A stretch of DNA of 41,210 nt, taken from NCBI GenBank assembly GCA_016901395.1, contig JAEAMQ010000022.1, forward strand, positions 1-41,210. The letters are read 5' to 3'. This DNA comes from Prevotella sp. (GTDB lineage: Bacteria; Bacteroidota; Bacteroidia; Bacteroidales; Bacteroidaceae). Shown in pieces: positions 14,868 to 23,558 of the stretch (positions are counted from its first letter, which is position 1; every line of letters begins with the position of its first letter). The translations under genes and the position numbers were made by a program. The notes beneath the pieces were generated by a model, which searched no databases, had not been told where the DNA came from, and saw only the letters and a list, made by a program, of their open reading frames with translations.

Positions 14868-16913
14868 ATGAAAAGAACTCTGCCAATCATATTATCAGTG
14901 ATTGCTTGGTTCTTCTCCATCGTGCCAATGACTGCACAAAACGACAGTATACGAAAGAAAGTAGCCATTGTGCTTTCTGGCGGAGGGGCCAAAGGCATGG
15001 CGCATATCGGTGTCATGAAGGTCATAGAAAAGGCAGGAATACCTGTGGATATCATCACTGGCACGTCAATGGGAAGCATTGTGGGAGGACTATACAGCTG
15101 TGGATGGAATGCAACGGCCTTGGATTCCATCGTCCGTCAGCAGGATTGGGCATTTCTGTTAAGTGACAAAAGTGTATATTATTCACAGGATCTCATAAAC
15201 CGTAAAAAGCAAAACACATATCTACTCACCAAGAGTTTCACTGCGGGAAAACGAAATCTGGCAGAAGCCGGAGGCCTCATACAGGGTAAAAACCTCACCC
15301 AACTCTTTAAGAGACTGACGGCCGGGTATCACACTCCCATCAGTTTCGACTCTCTACCCATCCCCTTTTCTTGTGTCGCCACCAACATTGTAGACAACAC
15401 CGAGTATGACTTTCATAGTGGAATCCTTGCAGAAGCCATGCGAGCCAGCATGTCTATTCCCGCTGCTTTTGCCCCCATCCGCAAAGGAGAGATGGTATTG
15501 GTAGACGGAGGACTACGCAACAACTTCCCTGCCGACATCGCAAGGCAGCTGGGAGCCGACTATATCATTGGCTCCACCGTGCAGGGACCGCCCAAGACTG
15601 CAGACGATCTGGTCAGCGGTGCCGATGTGTTAGGCCAGATTGTAGACGTAAACTGTAAAAACAAATACGATGACAATCTCTCGATTACAGACATTCCTAT
15701 CCGTGTAAACACCTCGGGCTATGGCCCTGCAAGTTTCAATCTCTCAGCCATCGACACATTGATACGCCGTGGTGAGGAAGAGGCTATGAAGCATTGGGGC
15801 GAGTTGATGCAATTGAAAAAACAATTAGGCTTGCCCGAAGACTATCGCCCCACCCTGTTGTCGCCCAATCAAGAGGCTTTGAAACCAATCGATTTTTCTG
15901 AAGACAGTATTCCCCGTCGCCCTCAGCACGACAGGATTCAGGGAAGTCTTGGCGTGAGGTTTGATACCGAAGAGATGGTAGCCCTACAACTCAACGGCAT
16001 CTATCTCTATTCCTGGAAACCCATTGACATAGAAGCAACCTTGCGTTTGGGACGTAATATCATGGTTTCCACCGTAGCCACCTGGACTCCCAAACGATTT
16101 GTCCAGATGTCCTTGGGCTATCTGTTCAGGCACCACAGCCTCAACCTCTACGAGCAAGGAGAAAACAATTGGAGCGTCACCTATAACCAACATCAGGCCA
16201 GTCTGAGATTCCTGAATATCAGCATCAAGAACCTCAGCATGGATATCTTTGCACGGGCCGACTTCTATCATTTCCCAAGAGTACTCATTTCCAGTCAGAT
16301 GGAGAACACCGGTTTCAAGATTGGGAACGAAGATTTCATCAGCTATCATGCCACCCTGCATTATAATTCAGAAGATGCCTGGCTCTTTCCGACACGCGGA
16401 GCCAGGTTTCAGGCGGAGTATGCCTACTTCACCGACAACTTTGCCAACTACAACGGACACATCGGTTTCAGCGAGTTGAGTGCCTCGTGGCAGATGTCTT
16501 TCGCCTTAAGCCGTCGACTTACCTTCCAACCTTTGCTTTATGGAAGGATGCTTTTTGGCGAGGAAATTCCCCAAATCAGGCGTAATGTTATAGGCGGACA
16601 ATGGTTCGGTCACTATTTAGAGCAACAGATGCCCTTTGTCGGTGTGCATCATATCGAGGCTACCGACAAACAGTTTATTGCCTGTCAGCTGAAACTCCAG
16701 GAGCAACTTTCCACCAACAACTTCATTCTTCTCAAGTTGGCGGGGGCACAACATGCCGACCGCACACAGGATATCCTGTCGCATAGTCCCATGCTCGGCT
16801 GCCAACTGGCCTACTACTACCGCACACTCTTAGGTCCTGTAGGTGCCACTTTGGGGTATTCCAACAAGACTAAGCAAGTGGATTTCTTCATCAATCTGGG
16901 CTTCGAATTTTAA
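14868..16913 (+). CDS. Patatin-like phospholipase with outer-membrane barrel
   Basis: A 681-residue exported protein. After a signal peptide ending near MTAQ comes a patatin domain (about residues 30-320) with the oxyanion motif SGGGAKG, the nucleophile in GTSMGS (S67) and the catalytic Asp in VDGG (D213). The C-terminal 330 residues form an Omp85-like barrel with alternating strands ending in FINLGFEF. This matches two-part outer-membrane patatins such as PlpD, which cleave lipids at the cell surface. The ATG at 14868 is chosen because it directly precedes the signal peptide; 14850 is also possible. It diverges from the nucleotidyltransferase operon. Confidence 0.9.
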   Translation: MKRTLPIILSVIAWFFSIVPMTAQNDSIRKKVAIVLSGGGAKGMAHIGVMKVIEKAGIPVDIITGTSMGSIVGGLYSCGWNATALDSIVRQQDWAFLLSDKSVYYSQDLINRKKQNTYLLTKSFTAGKRNLAEAGGLIQGKNLTQLFKRLTAGYHTPISFDSLPIPFSCVATNIVDNTEYDFHSGILAEAMRASMSIPAAFAPIRKGEMVLVDGGLRNNFPADIARQLGADYIIGSTVQGPPKTADDLVSGADVLGQIVDVNCKNKYDDNLSITDIPIRVNTSGYGPASFNLSAIDTLIRRGEEEAMKHWGELMQLKKQLGLPEDYRPTLLSPNQEALKPIDFSEDSIPRRPQHDRIQGSLGVRFDTEEMVALQLNGIYLYSWKPIDIEATLRLGRNIMVSTVATWTPKRFVQMSLGYLFRHHSLNLYEQGENNWSVTYNQHQASLRFLNISIKNLSMDIFARADFYHFPRVLISSQMENTGFKIGNEDFISYHATLHYNSEDAWLFPTRGARFQAEYAYFTDNFANYNGHIGFSELSASWQMSFALSRRLTFQPLLYGRMLFGEEIPQIRRNVIGGQWFGHYLEQQMPFVGVHHIEATDKQFIACQLKLQEQLSTNNFILLKLAGAQHADRTQDILSHSPMLGCQLAYYYRTLLGPVGATLGYSNKTKQVDFFINLGFEF

Positions 16914-16957
16914 GAATAAGGCCTGAACGACGGGGCTGGATGATCCCTTTTTTATGT

Positions 16958-17000
16958 CAATGGAAGTCTACTAAAATCACGTTTTAGCAGATTTTCATTG
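16958..17000 (+). terminator. Terminator of the patatin gene
   Basis: A 19-bp stem (16958-16976 with 16982-17000; two G-T wobbles, one mismatch) with a 5-base loop TCACG, followed by TACTTTTTGTGTTTTTTG. It lies 45 bases after the stop. Confidence 0.75.
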
Positions 17001-17096
17001 TACTTTTTGTGTTTTTTGAAGGATAAATTCCATCTCTTTCATTCTTTTTTTATACTTTTGTATCAAAACTTAAACGACAGACTTTTAACGCTTTTG

Positions 17097-17285
17097 ATGG
17101 CATGGAAGGGCAACGACCTCGTGGTCTATCGCAATGGCATGGTGGAAATCAAGATCTCCGAATGAAAATGGGTGTGGAACGACGAGTTCAACCGCAACGG
17201 ATTACCCGATACTGCCGTGTGTAACAGTGAGGAAGGTTTCAAGCGCAACGGCGAGGTCTAATGGTATCAGCAGGCAAAGCCTATC
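17097..17285 (+). pseudogene. Remnant of a GH16-type glucanase
   Basis: Reading the frame from 17097 gives a stretch broken by TGA at 17163-17165 and TAA at 17259-17261. After the first stop it reads KWVWNDEFNRNGLPDTAV and then EEGFKRNGEV-stop-WYQQ. This is the N-terminal pattern of GH16 laminarinase/beta-glucanase enzymes (WxDEFxxxGLPD...EGFxRNxEAQWYQ), with the Gln before WYQ changed to a stop. The rest of the enzyme is missing. The signal is short, so the family call rests on this motif alone. A TACTTTTG box at 17053-17060 may be its old promoter. Confidence 0.6.
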
Positions 17286-17304
17286 AGAAAATCACACTGA
17301 AAAT

Positions 17305-17336
17305 ATTGGAAATACCATTGTTTTTGTGTAATTTCG
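17305..17336 (+). promoter_or_regulatory. Possible promoter of the GH43 gene
   Basis: ATTG (17305-17308), 20 bp, then TAATTTCG (17329-17336). Each box differs from consensus by one base, so this is tentative. The leader to the ATG at 17463 would be about 120 bases. Confidence 0.3.
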
Positions 17337-17462
17337 TGGCTTCTTAGGAAACCGACATCCCCTTGTCCGGTGCCCCATTCTGGGCTTTTTCAGACAGCTA
17401 ACGGCTTTCAACCACACAGCAAAACGACTTATTTATCAACCAACCATAACAACTTAAACACA

Positions 17463-19607
17463 ATGCGACTTAACAATTTCATGCACAAAACCCTGGGGGC
17501 ACTGCTATTTTTTGCCCTTGCCCTCACCTCGGCCCATGCCGCCACCCATCGAGCGAAGAAGACTTTGAAGGAGAAAGACATGGGAGCCTACCTCTTTACG
17601 TTCTTCAACGACCCCACCCACAGCCTGTTCATGGCCATCAGCTATGACGGTTACACGTTTACAGCCGTCAACAACGGCGAGCCGATCATATCCGGCGACT
17701 CCATCGCCGACCAGCGCGGCATACGCGACCCGCATATCTACCGCGCTCCCAACGGCTCGTTCTATATCGCCATGACCGACCTCCACGTCTTCGGCAAGGA
17801 GCGCGGACTGCGCACCACCCAGTGGGAGCGCCCCGACCAATACGGCTGGGGCAACAACCGCGGACTGGTCTTGATGAAGTCGGATGACCTCATCCACTGG
17901 ACCCATCACGAGGTGAGGATAGACCAACTCTTTCCCAAACGCTTCGGCGAGATAGGCTGCGCGTGGGCACCGGAGACCATCTGGGACCCGAAAGCCAAGC
18001 GGCTCATGGTCTATTTCACTATCCGCGAGAAGGCTGGCGACCGCACCAAGCTCTATTACAGCTATGCCAACGACGACTTCACCACGCTGGAAACCGAGCC
18101 CCAATTGCTCTTTGAATACCCCGACGAGAAGATACAGGTGCTCGATGCCGACATCTGTCCCATGCCCGACGGACGCTATTTCATGACCTATGTGTCGCAG
18201 GAAAATCCCGGCGGCATCAAGTATATGATATCCAAGGACATCCACCATTACGACGACTATCACGCCGAACAGATCGATGCCGAGTCACGCGGATGCGAGG
18301 CACCCAATATGTGGAAGCGCATCGGCGAGAAGAAATGGGTGCTCATGTACGACATCTACAGCGTGTCGCCCCACAACTTCGGCTTTGTGGAGACCAGCGA
18401 TTTCAAGACCTTCAAGCCTCTCGGGCGGTTCAATGAGGGCGTGATGAAGGCCACCAACTTTGTGTCGCCCAAGCACGGATCGGTCATCCATATCACAAAA
18501 GCCGAGGCCCAGCGATTAGAGAACTACTGGAAAGAGCAGCAGGCCAAGCCCAGGACCATCCGCTCGGGAGAGCTTTGGCCCGACGTGAGCGGGGCGCACA
18601 TCAACGCCCACGGCGGTGGCATCCTCGACCACAACGGCACCTATTATTGGTTTGGCGAGCACAAGTCTGACAGCACCTCCTCGGCAATGGTCGGCGTAAT
18701 GTGCTATTCCTCGACAGACCTCACGCACTGGACCAACCGCGGTGTGGCCCTCGCCGTGACCGACAAGGCCGGCGACGACATCGAGCGCGGGTGCATCCTG
18801 GAGCGTCCGAAGGTGGTCTACAATGCCAAGACGGGCAAGTTTGTGATGTGGTTCCACCTCGAACTCAAAGGCCAGGGCTATGGTGCCGCCCGCTATGGCG
18901 TGGCCATCAGCGACAGGCCCGAAGGCCCCTACCGCTTCCTCTACTCCTCGCGCTCGGATGCGGGGAAGTATCCTGTGGAGATGGGCAAGGCCGAGCGTGC
19001 CGTGCTCGATACCCTCAATGCCGACCGATACAAGGAATGGTGGACGCCGGCATGGTATGACGCGGTGGGCAAGGGACTCTTTGTGAAGCGCGACCTCGGC
19101 AGCGGACAGATGGCGCGCGACATGACGGTCTATGTCGACGACGACGGAAAGGCCTACCACGTCTTCTCCTCCGAGGACAACATGACGCTCCACATCGCCG
19201 AGCTGACCGATGACTACACCGCCCACTCCGGACGCTACACACGTGTGGCGGCAGGCGGACAAAACGAGGCTCCGGCCCTGTTCAAGAAAGATGGTACCTA
19301 CTGGATGATCACCTCCGGATGCACAGGCTGGGCTCCCAACGAGGCCCGCATGTTCTCTGCACCGAGTATCTGGGGGCCGTGGACACAGCACCCTAACCCC
19401 TGTGTCGGCCCCAATGCCGGCAAAACCTTTGGCGGTCAGTCGACCTACGTGCTGCAGAAAGACGGCAAATACATCTTTATGGCCGACATCTGGCGTCCCA
19501 ACCATCCAAGCGATGCCCGCTACATCTGGTTGCCCATCACCTTCGAAGGTGGCAAACCGGTGGTGAGATGGCAAGACTCCTGGTCGCCCGGCGAGTTGTT
19601 CAAATAA
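17463..19607 (+). CDS. Exported double GH43 glycoside hydrolase
   Basis: A 714-residue secreted enzyme with a signal peptide ending near SAHA and two five-bladed-propeller GH43 domains. The first (about 40-370) has the classical acidic set: D89 in RDPHIYR, E171 in WAPET and E279 in GCEAPN. The second (about 375-714) has E447 in LERPKVVYN, E602 in NEAPALF and Q659 in GGQSTY. It has no Asp base in the INAHGGGIL region, which is the pattern of GH43_24/34-like exo-beta-1,3-galactan or galactosidase enzymes. Arabinogalactan trimming is a reasonable guess. The gene is much richer in G+C than its surroundings (38 of 60 at 19081-19140). An upstream in-frame ATG at 17370 lacks a signal peptide and is rejected. 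Confidence 0.88.
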   Translation: MRLNNFMHKTLGALLFFALALTSAHAATHRAKKTLKEKDMGAYLFTFFNDPTHSLFMAISYDGYTFTAVNNGEPIISGDSIADQRGIRDPHIYRAPNGSFYIAMTDLHVFGKERGLRTTQWERPDQYGWGNNRGLVLMKSDDLIHWTHHEVRIDQLFPKRFGEIGCAWAPETIWDPKAKRLMVYFTIREKAGDRTKLYYSYANDDFTTLETEPQLLFEYPDEKIQVLDADICPMPDGRYFMTYVSQENPGGIKYMISKDIHHYDDYHAEQIDAESRGCEAPNMWKRIGEKKWVLMYDIYSVSPHNFGFVETSDFKTFKPLGRFNEGVMKATNFVSPKHGSVIHITKAEAQRLENYWKEQQAKPRTIRSGELWPDVSGAHINAHGGGILDHNGTYYWFGEHKSDSTSSAMVGVMCYSSTDLTHWTNRGVALAVTDKAGDDIERGCILERPKVVYNAKTGKFVMWFHLELKGQGYGAARYGVAISDRPEGPYRFLYSSRSDAGKYPVEMGKAERAVLDTLNADRYKEWWTPAWYDAVGKGLFVKRDLGSGQMARDMTVYVDDDGKAYHVFSSEDNMTLHIAELTDDYTAHSGRYTRVAAGGQNEAPALFKKDGTYWMITSGCTGWAPNEARMFSAPSIWGPWTQHPNPCVGPNAGKTFGGQSTYVLQKDGKYIFMADIWRPNHPSDARYIWLPITFEGGKPVVRWQDSWSPGELFK

Positions 19608-19650
19608 GATTTTCGGTGAGATAAAGCCCATTGTCCCATCATGATTTCGC

Positions 19651-19692
19651 GATGCGGGATGTTCCAAAAAGAGGATTGGCACATCCCGCATC
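19651..19692 (+). terminator. Strong hairpin after the GH43 gene
   Basis: A perfect 12-bp stem, GATGCGGGATGT (19651-19662) with its complement at 19681-19692. An inner CCAA/TTGG pairing narrows the loop. It lies 43 bases after the GH43 stop. No long T-run follows, so termination is likely but not certain. Confidence 0.55.
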
Positions 19693-19821
19693 AGTCGTTC
19701 TTCACCACAATAAATTCCTGATGAAAAACTTTGAACAACGATTGTCAGAACGCCCAAAATTCAAAAAACTTCATGTCAAGGACGAAAAACAGGCAAAAAT
19801 CAGCATTTTTCTACTTGTCTC

Positions 19822-19923
19822 ATTATCAGCATCTTGTAATTATTTGACAAAAGAAGCAGTCACGATTACTACCTAATCGCAAGAGGATTAGTACCTAATC
19901 GTCGCACAATTAGATAGTAATCG
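19822..19923. repeat. 22-bp periodic dyad repeat with leader, locus 2
   Basis: Three 17-bp dyad units start at 19863, 19885 and 19907, exactly 22 bp apart, with loops CTACC, GTACC and GATAG and spacers CAAGA and TCGCA. A 31-base leader (19822-19852) ends 10 bases before the first unit and matches the leader at 40640-40670 at 27 of 31 positions. The array lies between two converging genes. The rest of 19693-20113 shows no gene. Confidence 0.85.
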
Positions 19924-20113
19924 TGAGAAGAAAACAGTCTCATTGCAATAATTTTACGCTTAAAAAAGCTCAAAAAGAGGAGATTTTCCCATTAAAACTA
20001 CATTCAGAAGTGAGGAAAAGGGAATATGTGATGTCCCCAACCCACGATTTTGCGTTTTTTACATTCTGATTTGGTGGTCATCAAATGATGAAGTAATTTT
20101 ACAAAATACAAAC

Positions 20114-20174
20114 ATTCCCCCTTTCACGTCCGGCTCTTTTTCAAGGGATGAGATGCCGGAGTGACAGGGGGAAT
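20114..20174 (-). terminator. Large hairpin ending the DUF2807 gene
   Basis: ATTCCCCCT...TCAC...CCGG (20114-20133) pairs with CCGG...GTGA...AGGGGGAAT (20156-20174), with one mismatch and one bulge. It lies 62 bases past the DUF2807 stop. On the minus strand GTTTGTATTTTG follows; on the plus strand TTTTC follows. Confidence 0.55.
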
Positions 20175-20235
20175 TTTCATTCACCCGAGGGAGTGTTATT
20201 ACGGTAAGGACAGATAGCTTTATCCTATTGCTCCG

Positions 20236-20925
20236 CTATGGACGCATGATTTTCAGGTCGTCGAGGTCGATGTCGCCCGTGCCGTGCAAATCTTTTTTCA
20301 GACTGCGAAGAGTACCCGAAAGCGTGATGTCGCCCGTGCCCTTCAACGTGCACTCGGCATCGCCGCTGTTGAGGAAGTTCACATCGATGTCGCCAGTGCC
20401 CTTGAGTTTGATGACCGCGCGCTGGGCCGTGAGGCTCTGCACATTCACATCACCCGTGCCGACGAGTGTCCCGAAGAACTCATCGCATATCACGTTGTTG
20501 AGATTTACGTCCCCCACCCCTTTGATAAACACGTTGAGGGTATCGGTATCGAGATTGCCCTCAACATCGAAATCGCCCACACCCTTGAGTTTCACGTCCA
20601 CGAGGTCGGGCGAGGTGACATAAATCACAGGTGAGGAGGGGTTCGCAAAAATATCGAAACTAAGATGGTCGTCCGTCGTGATGGTCAGCGTATTGCCGGA
20701 AAACTGGGTCTTTATTTTTTCTACGGCATCCTTTTCTCCAACGATTTTCACACCAAAGGTATCGCCCTGAGTAAATTTCACGTCGCATGCACTGGAGATA
20801 TCGATGCGGTCGAAGGGCTTCGTATGACGCACACTCGTGACTTGCGGCCCGCCTTTACGATTGAAATTCAGATTACAGGAACTCAGTGTGGCGACTGCAA
20901 TCAACAGGAATAAAAGCTTTTTCAT
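20236..20925 (-). CDS. DUF2807 (GIN-domain) lipoprotein
   Basis: A 229-residue lipoprotein (lipobox LSSC) with the DUF2807 'putative autotransporter adhesin head' domain. The C-terminal half carries six spaced GxGD repeats: KGVGDFDVEG, KGVGDVNLNN, VGTGDVNVQS, KGTGDIDVNF, KGTGDITLSG and HGTGDIDLDD. These fit the turns of a right-handed beta-helix. The adhesin name is historical and the function is unknown. The start is placed at MKKLLFLL (20925), because the 19 upstream in-frame residues do not form a signal peptide. It diverges from the serine acetyltransferase operon. Confidence 0.85.
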   Translation of the reverse strand: MKKLLFLLIAVATLSSCNLNFNRKGGPQVTSVRHTKPFDRIDISSACDVKFTQGDTFGVKIVGEKDAVEKIKTQFSGNTLTITTDDHLSFDIFANPSSPVIYVTSPDLVDVKLKGVGDFDVEGNLDTDTLNVFIKGVGDVNLNNVICDEFFGTLVGTGDVNVQSLTAQRAVIKLKGTGDIDVNFLNSGDAECTLKGTGDITLSGTLRSLKKDLHGTGDIDLDDLKIMRP

Positions 20926-21047
20926 ATTTCTAAGTTTTGGTATTCTGCTGTATAGACGGAAGGCAAACGTCAAAGGTTGCACTGGGAAAGATAAAAAATC
21001 ATGCTAAAATTTTATCGTAATCTGTTTTTCATTTGCAGTTTATTTAG

Positions 21048-21055
21048 TATCTTTG
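21048..21055 (+). promoter_or_regulatory. -7 element of the cysE-purD operon
   Basis: TATCTTTG, 25 bases before the ATG at 21081. TTTC at 21027-21030 is 17 bases upstream, slightly short for a -33 box. Confidence 0.55.
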
Positions 21056-21080
21056 CGAGCGAAAAGACTGACACACAGAG

Positions 21081-21971
21081 ATGATTGCTCACAAAATGAC
21101 ACTCATGCTTAACGAGACAGTAGAAAAGCTTTCCGAACCGGAATCGCTGAAAGGCCTGTTTCGCCAGCATCGTGATGGATACCCTCTCCCTTCCGGCAAG
21201 GTGCTCGAAGAGATTATTCAATTGTCGCGCGCTATCCTTTTTCCCGGATATTTCGGCAAGCCAAGGGTAAACATCTCCACCATCAAATATCAGATTGGGG
21301 TAGACGTAGAAAACCTGCATCGACTCCTCAGCGAACAGATTTTGTCCGGACTATGCTCCTCGGAGGACGACAACGACGGCACAAAGCTGCATGCCAAGAA
21401 AGCCAAATCAAAGGAGTTGGCCTTCCAACTCATTGAAAAGCTCCCTGCCATCCGCCACACATTAGGTACTGACGTGGTAGCGGCCTACAACGGCGACCCC
21501 GCCGCCAAGAGCTATGCCGAAATCCTTTCGTGCTATCCCGTCATAAAAACGCTCACCAACTATCGCATCGCCCACGAGCTGTTCTTGCTGGGCGTGCCAC
21601 TCATTCCGCGCATTATCACAGAGATGGCACACTCTGAGACCGGCATAGATATCCATCCCGGTGCCACCATCGGCGAATATTTCACGATAGACCACGGCAC
21701 AGGTGTGGTGATTGGCGAGACATGCGTTATCGGTAATAACGTGAAAATCTACCAAGGTGTGACCCTCGGAGCCAAGAGTTTTCCACTCGACGAGCAAGGC
21801 AACCCCATCAAAGGCATTGCCCGCCACCCCGTCATTGAGGACAATGTGGTGATCTATGCCAATGCCACTGTGCTGGGACGCATCACCATCGGCAAAGACT
21901 GCGTGGTGGGTGCCAACACTTGGGTGCTCGAGGATATGGCCCCGCAAACCCACAAGTATAATAAAGCATAA
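21081..21971 (+). CDS. cysE: Serine O-acetyltransferase
   Basis: This enzyme acetylates serine with acetyl-CoA to O-acetylserine, the first step of cysteine synthesis. The 296-residue length and structure fit: an N-terminal helical domain, then a left-handed beta-helix with hexapeptide repeats (DIHPGATIGEYFTIDHGTGVVIGETCVIGNNVKIYQGVTLG) containing the catalytic Asp-His region. The Bacteroidetes version is often annotated EpsC or CysE. No cysteine synthase is visible in the window. The rRNA methyltransferase gene follows after 30 bases on the same strand. Confidence 0.92.
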   Translation: MIAHKMTLMLNETVEKLSEPESLKGLFRQHRDGYPLPSGKVLEEIIQLSRAILFPGYFGKPRVNISTIKYQIGVDVENLHRLLSEQILSGLCSSEDDNDGTKLHAKKAKSKELAFQLIEKLPAIRHTLGTDVVAAYNGDPAAKSYAEILSCYPVIKTLTNYRIAHELFLLGVPLIPRIITEMAHSETGIDIHPGATIGEYFTIDHGTGVVIGETCVIGNNVKIYQGVTLGAKSFPLDEQGNPIKGIARHPVIEDNVVIYANATVLGRITIGKDCVVGANTWVLEDMAPQTHKYNKA

Positions 21972-22001
21972 GATAGAATTTAAAATATCAAATCAACTAA
22001 A

Positions 22002-23558
22002 ATGGAATTTGAACTCATAGCCAAGACATTCATGGGCTTGGAACAGGTCCTGGCACAAGAGCTCACCCAGATGGGTGCAAACAACGTACAGATCGGCAGA
22101 CGTATGGTATCGTTTACCGGTGATAAGGAAATGATGTATCGTGCCAATTTCCAGTTGCACACTGCCATTCGCATCCTCAAGCCTATCAAGCATTTCAAGG
22201 CGCGTTCAGCCGAAGAGGTTTATGACGAGATTCAGAAGATAGACTGGAGCGAATATATTCAGAAAGGAAAGACATTCTCAGTGGACTCGGTGGTCTATTC
22301 GGATGAGTTCCGTAACTCACGCTTCGTGACTTACAAGGTGAAAGATGCCATTGTGGACCAGTTTCGCGAGAAAAACGGTGTGCGTCCCAACATCTCCGTG
22401 AGCAATCCCGACGTGAGACTCCATATTCATATTGCCGAATATGAGGCCACGCTGTGTCTCGATTCGAGCGGCGAGAGCCTGCACCGTCGCGGCTATCGTC
22501 AGGAGAGTGTGGAGGCCCCGCTCAACGAGGTGCTTGCCGCCGGCATGATATTGATGACCGGATGGAAGGGCGACACCGACTTCATCGACCCGATGTGTGG
22601 TTCGGGCACGCTGGCCGTGGAGGCCGCCCTCATCGCCCGCAATATCTCGCCGGGCGTATTCCGCAAGGAATTTGCCTTCGAGAAGTGGCCCGATTTCGAT
22701 CAGGATCTATTTGACAGCATCTATAACGACGACTCGCAGGAGCGTGATTTCGAGCATCATATCTATGGCTACGACATCGATATGAAAGCTGTGAACACCG
22801 CCCGCCTGAACGTGAAAGCCGCAGGTCTGACCAAAGAGGTGACCATCGAGCAGAAGGATTTCAAGAATTTCACGAAGCCCGAGAACCCAAGCATCATCGT
22901 GATGAACCCGCCCTACGGCGAGCGTATCTCCACCCCCAACCTGCTGGGAACCTACAAGATGATTGGCGAGCGGCTGAAACACGAGTTTGGCGGCAACGAG
23001 GCATGGATCCTCAGTTACCGTGAGGAGTGCTTCGAACAGATTGGACTGAAGCCCAGCATCAAGATACCTGTGTTCAACGGCAGCTTAGAGTGTGAGTTCC
23101 GCAAGTACACACTCTTCGACGGAAAGATGAAGGAGTTCCGCTCGGAGGGTGGAACGGTGAAGACCGAAGAAGAGAAACGCGAAATGGCGCAGAAGCACCG
23201 TTTCAAGAAAAACCGCGAGTTCAAGGAGCGGCTGGAGGCCGAGGAAGCCAACGAGGAAGGCGACATCCGCTCGTTCCAGTTCCATTCGCTCAACAAGCCG
23301 AACACCTCCTTTGGCCATCGCAACTACGACGACCGTGAGGGTGGCAGCCGATTCCGTGGCGAGAAACGTGAGTACAAGGGAGATCGCAAGGACTTCCGTG
23401 GCGACCGCTGGGGCTCACGCGAAGGCCGCGACGACTTCAAGCCACGCCGCCGCGATGACGATTTCAAGAGCCGTGGAGGCAAATCGTTCAAGTCGGGCGA
23501 CCGCCGTGGAGGAAACAAGAAGTTTGACAAGAACAGGCGGTTTGACGATGAAGATTAA
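22002..23558 (+). CDS. THUMP-domain 23S rRNA (guanine-N2) methyltransferase
   Basis: A 518-residue SAM-dependent RNA methyltransferase matching the RlmL half of E. coli RlmKL. It has an N-terminal THUMP domain (about 40-160), the SAM motif DPMCGSGTLAVEAAL, and the catalytic NPPYGER. The last 95 or so residues form a basic low-complexity tail rich in Arg, Gly, Asp and Lys (for example GDRKDFRGDRWGSREGR), resembling an RGG-type RNA-binding tail. E. coli RlmL methylates G2445 of 23S rRNA; the same site here is inferred. It overlaps the next gene by 11 bp. Confidence 0.88.
   Translation: MEFELIAKTFMGLEQVLAQELTQMGANNVQIGRRMVSFTGDKEMMYRANFQLHTAIRILKPIKHFKARSAEEVYDEIQKIDWSEYIQKGKTFSVDSVVYSDEFRNSRFVTYKVKDAIVDQFREKNGVRPNISVSNPDVRLHIHIAEYEATLCLDSSGESLHRRGYRQESVEAPLNEVLAAGMILMTGWKGDTDFIDPMCGSGTLAVEAALIARNISPGVFRKEFAFEKWPDFDQDLFDSIYNDDSQERDFEHHIYGYDIDMKAVNTARLNVKAAGLTKEVTIEQKDFKNFTKPENPSIIVMNPPYGERISTPNLLGTYKMIGERLKHEFGGNEAWILSYREECFEQIGLKPSIKIPVFNGSLECEFRKYTLFDGKMKEFRSEGGTVKTEEEKREMAQKHRFKKNREFKERLEAEEANEEGDIRSFQFHSLNKPNTSFGHRNYDDREGGSRFRGEKREYKGDRKDFRGDRWGSREGRDDFKPRRRDDDFKSRGGKSFKSGDRRGGNKKFDKNRRFDDED

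Noticed and set aside
17134..17331. Short open frame over the GH16 remnant
   Set aside because: Its translation has no family pattern. The adjacent frame shows the GH16 motif broken by stops, so this frame is a shadow.
17370..17462. Upstream extension of the GH43 protein (ATG at 17370)
   Set aside because: The 31 extra residues are hydrophilic and bury the signal peptide; the ATG at 17463 begins directly with a proper signal peptide.
18516..19757. Long antisense frame of 413 residues across the GH43 gene
   Set aside because: Long antisense frames are expected in G+C-rich coding sequence. The sense strand has intact GH43 catalytic motifs and the antisense product has none.
19631..19876. 81-residue frame after the GH43 gene
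   Set aside because: It runs across a perfect hairpin, the conserved repeat leader and the first dyad unit, and resembles no protein family.
23311..23547. N-terminal extension of the S9 peptidase
   Set aside because: These bases encode the methyltransferase tail in another frame; the Ala/Thr/Arg-rich reading is a by-product, and the signal peptide starts at 23548.
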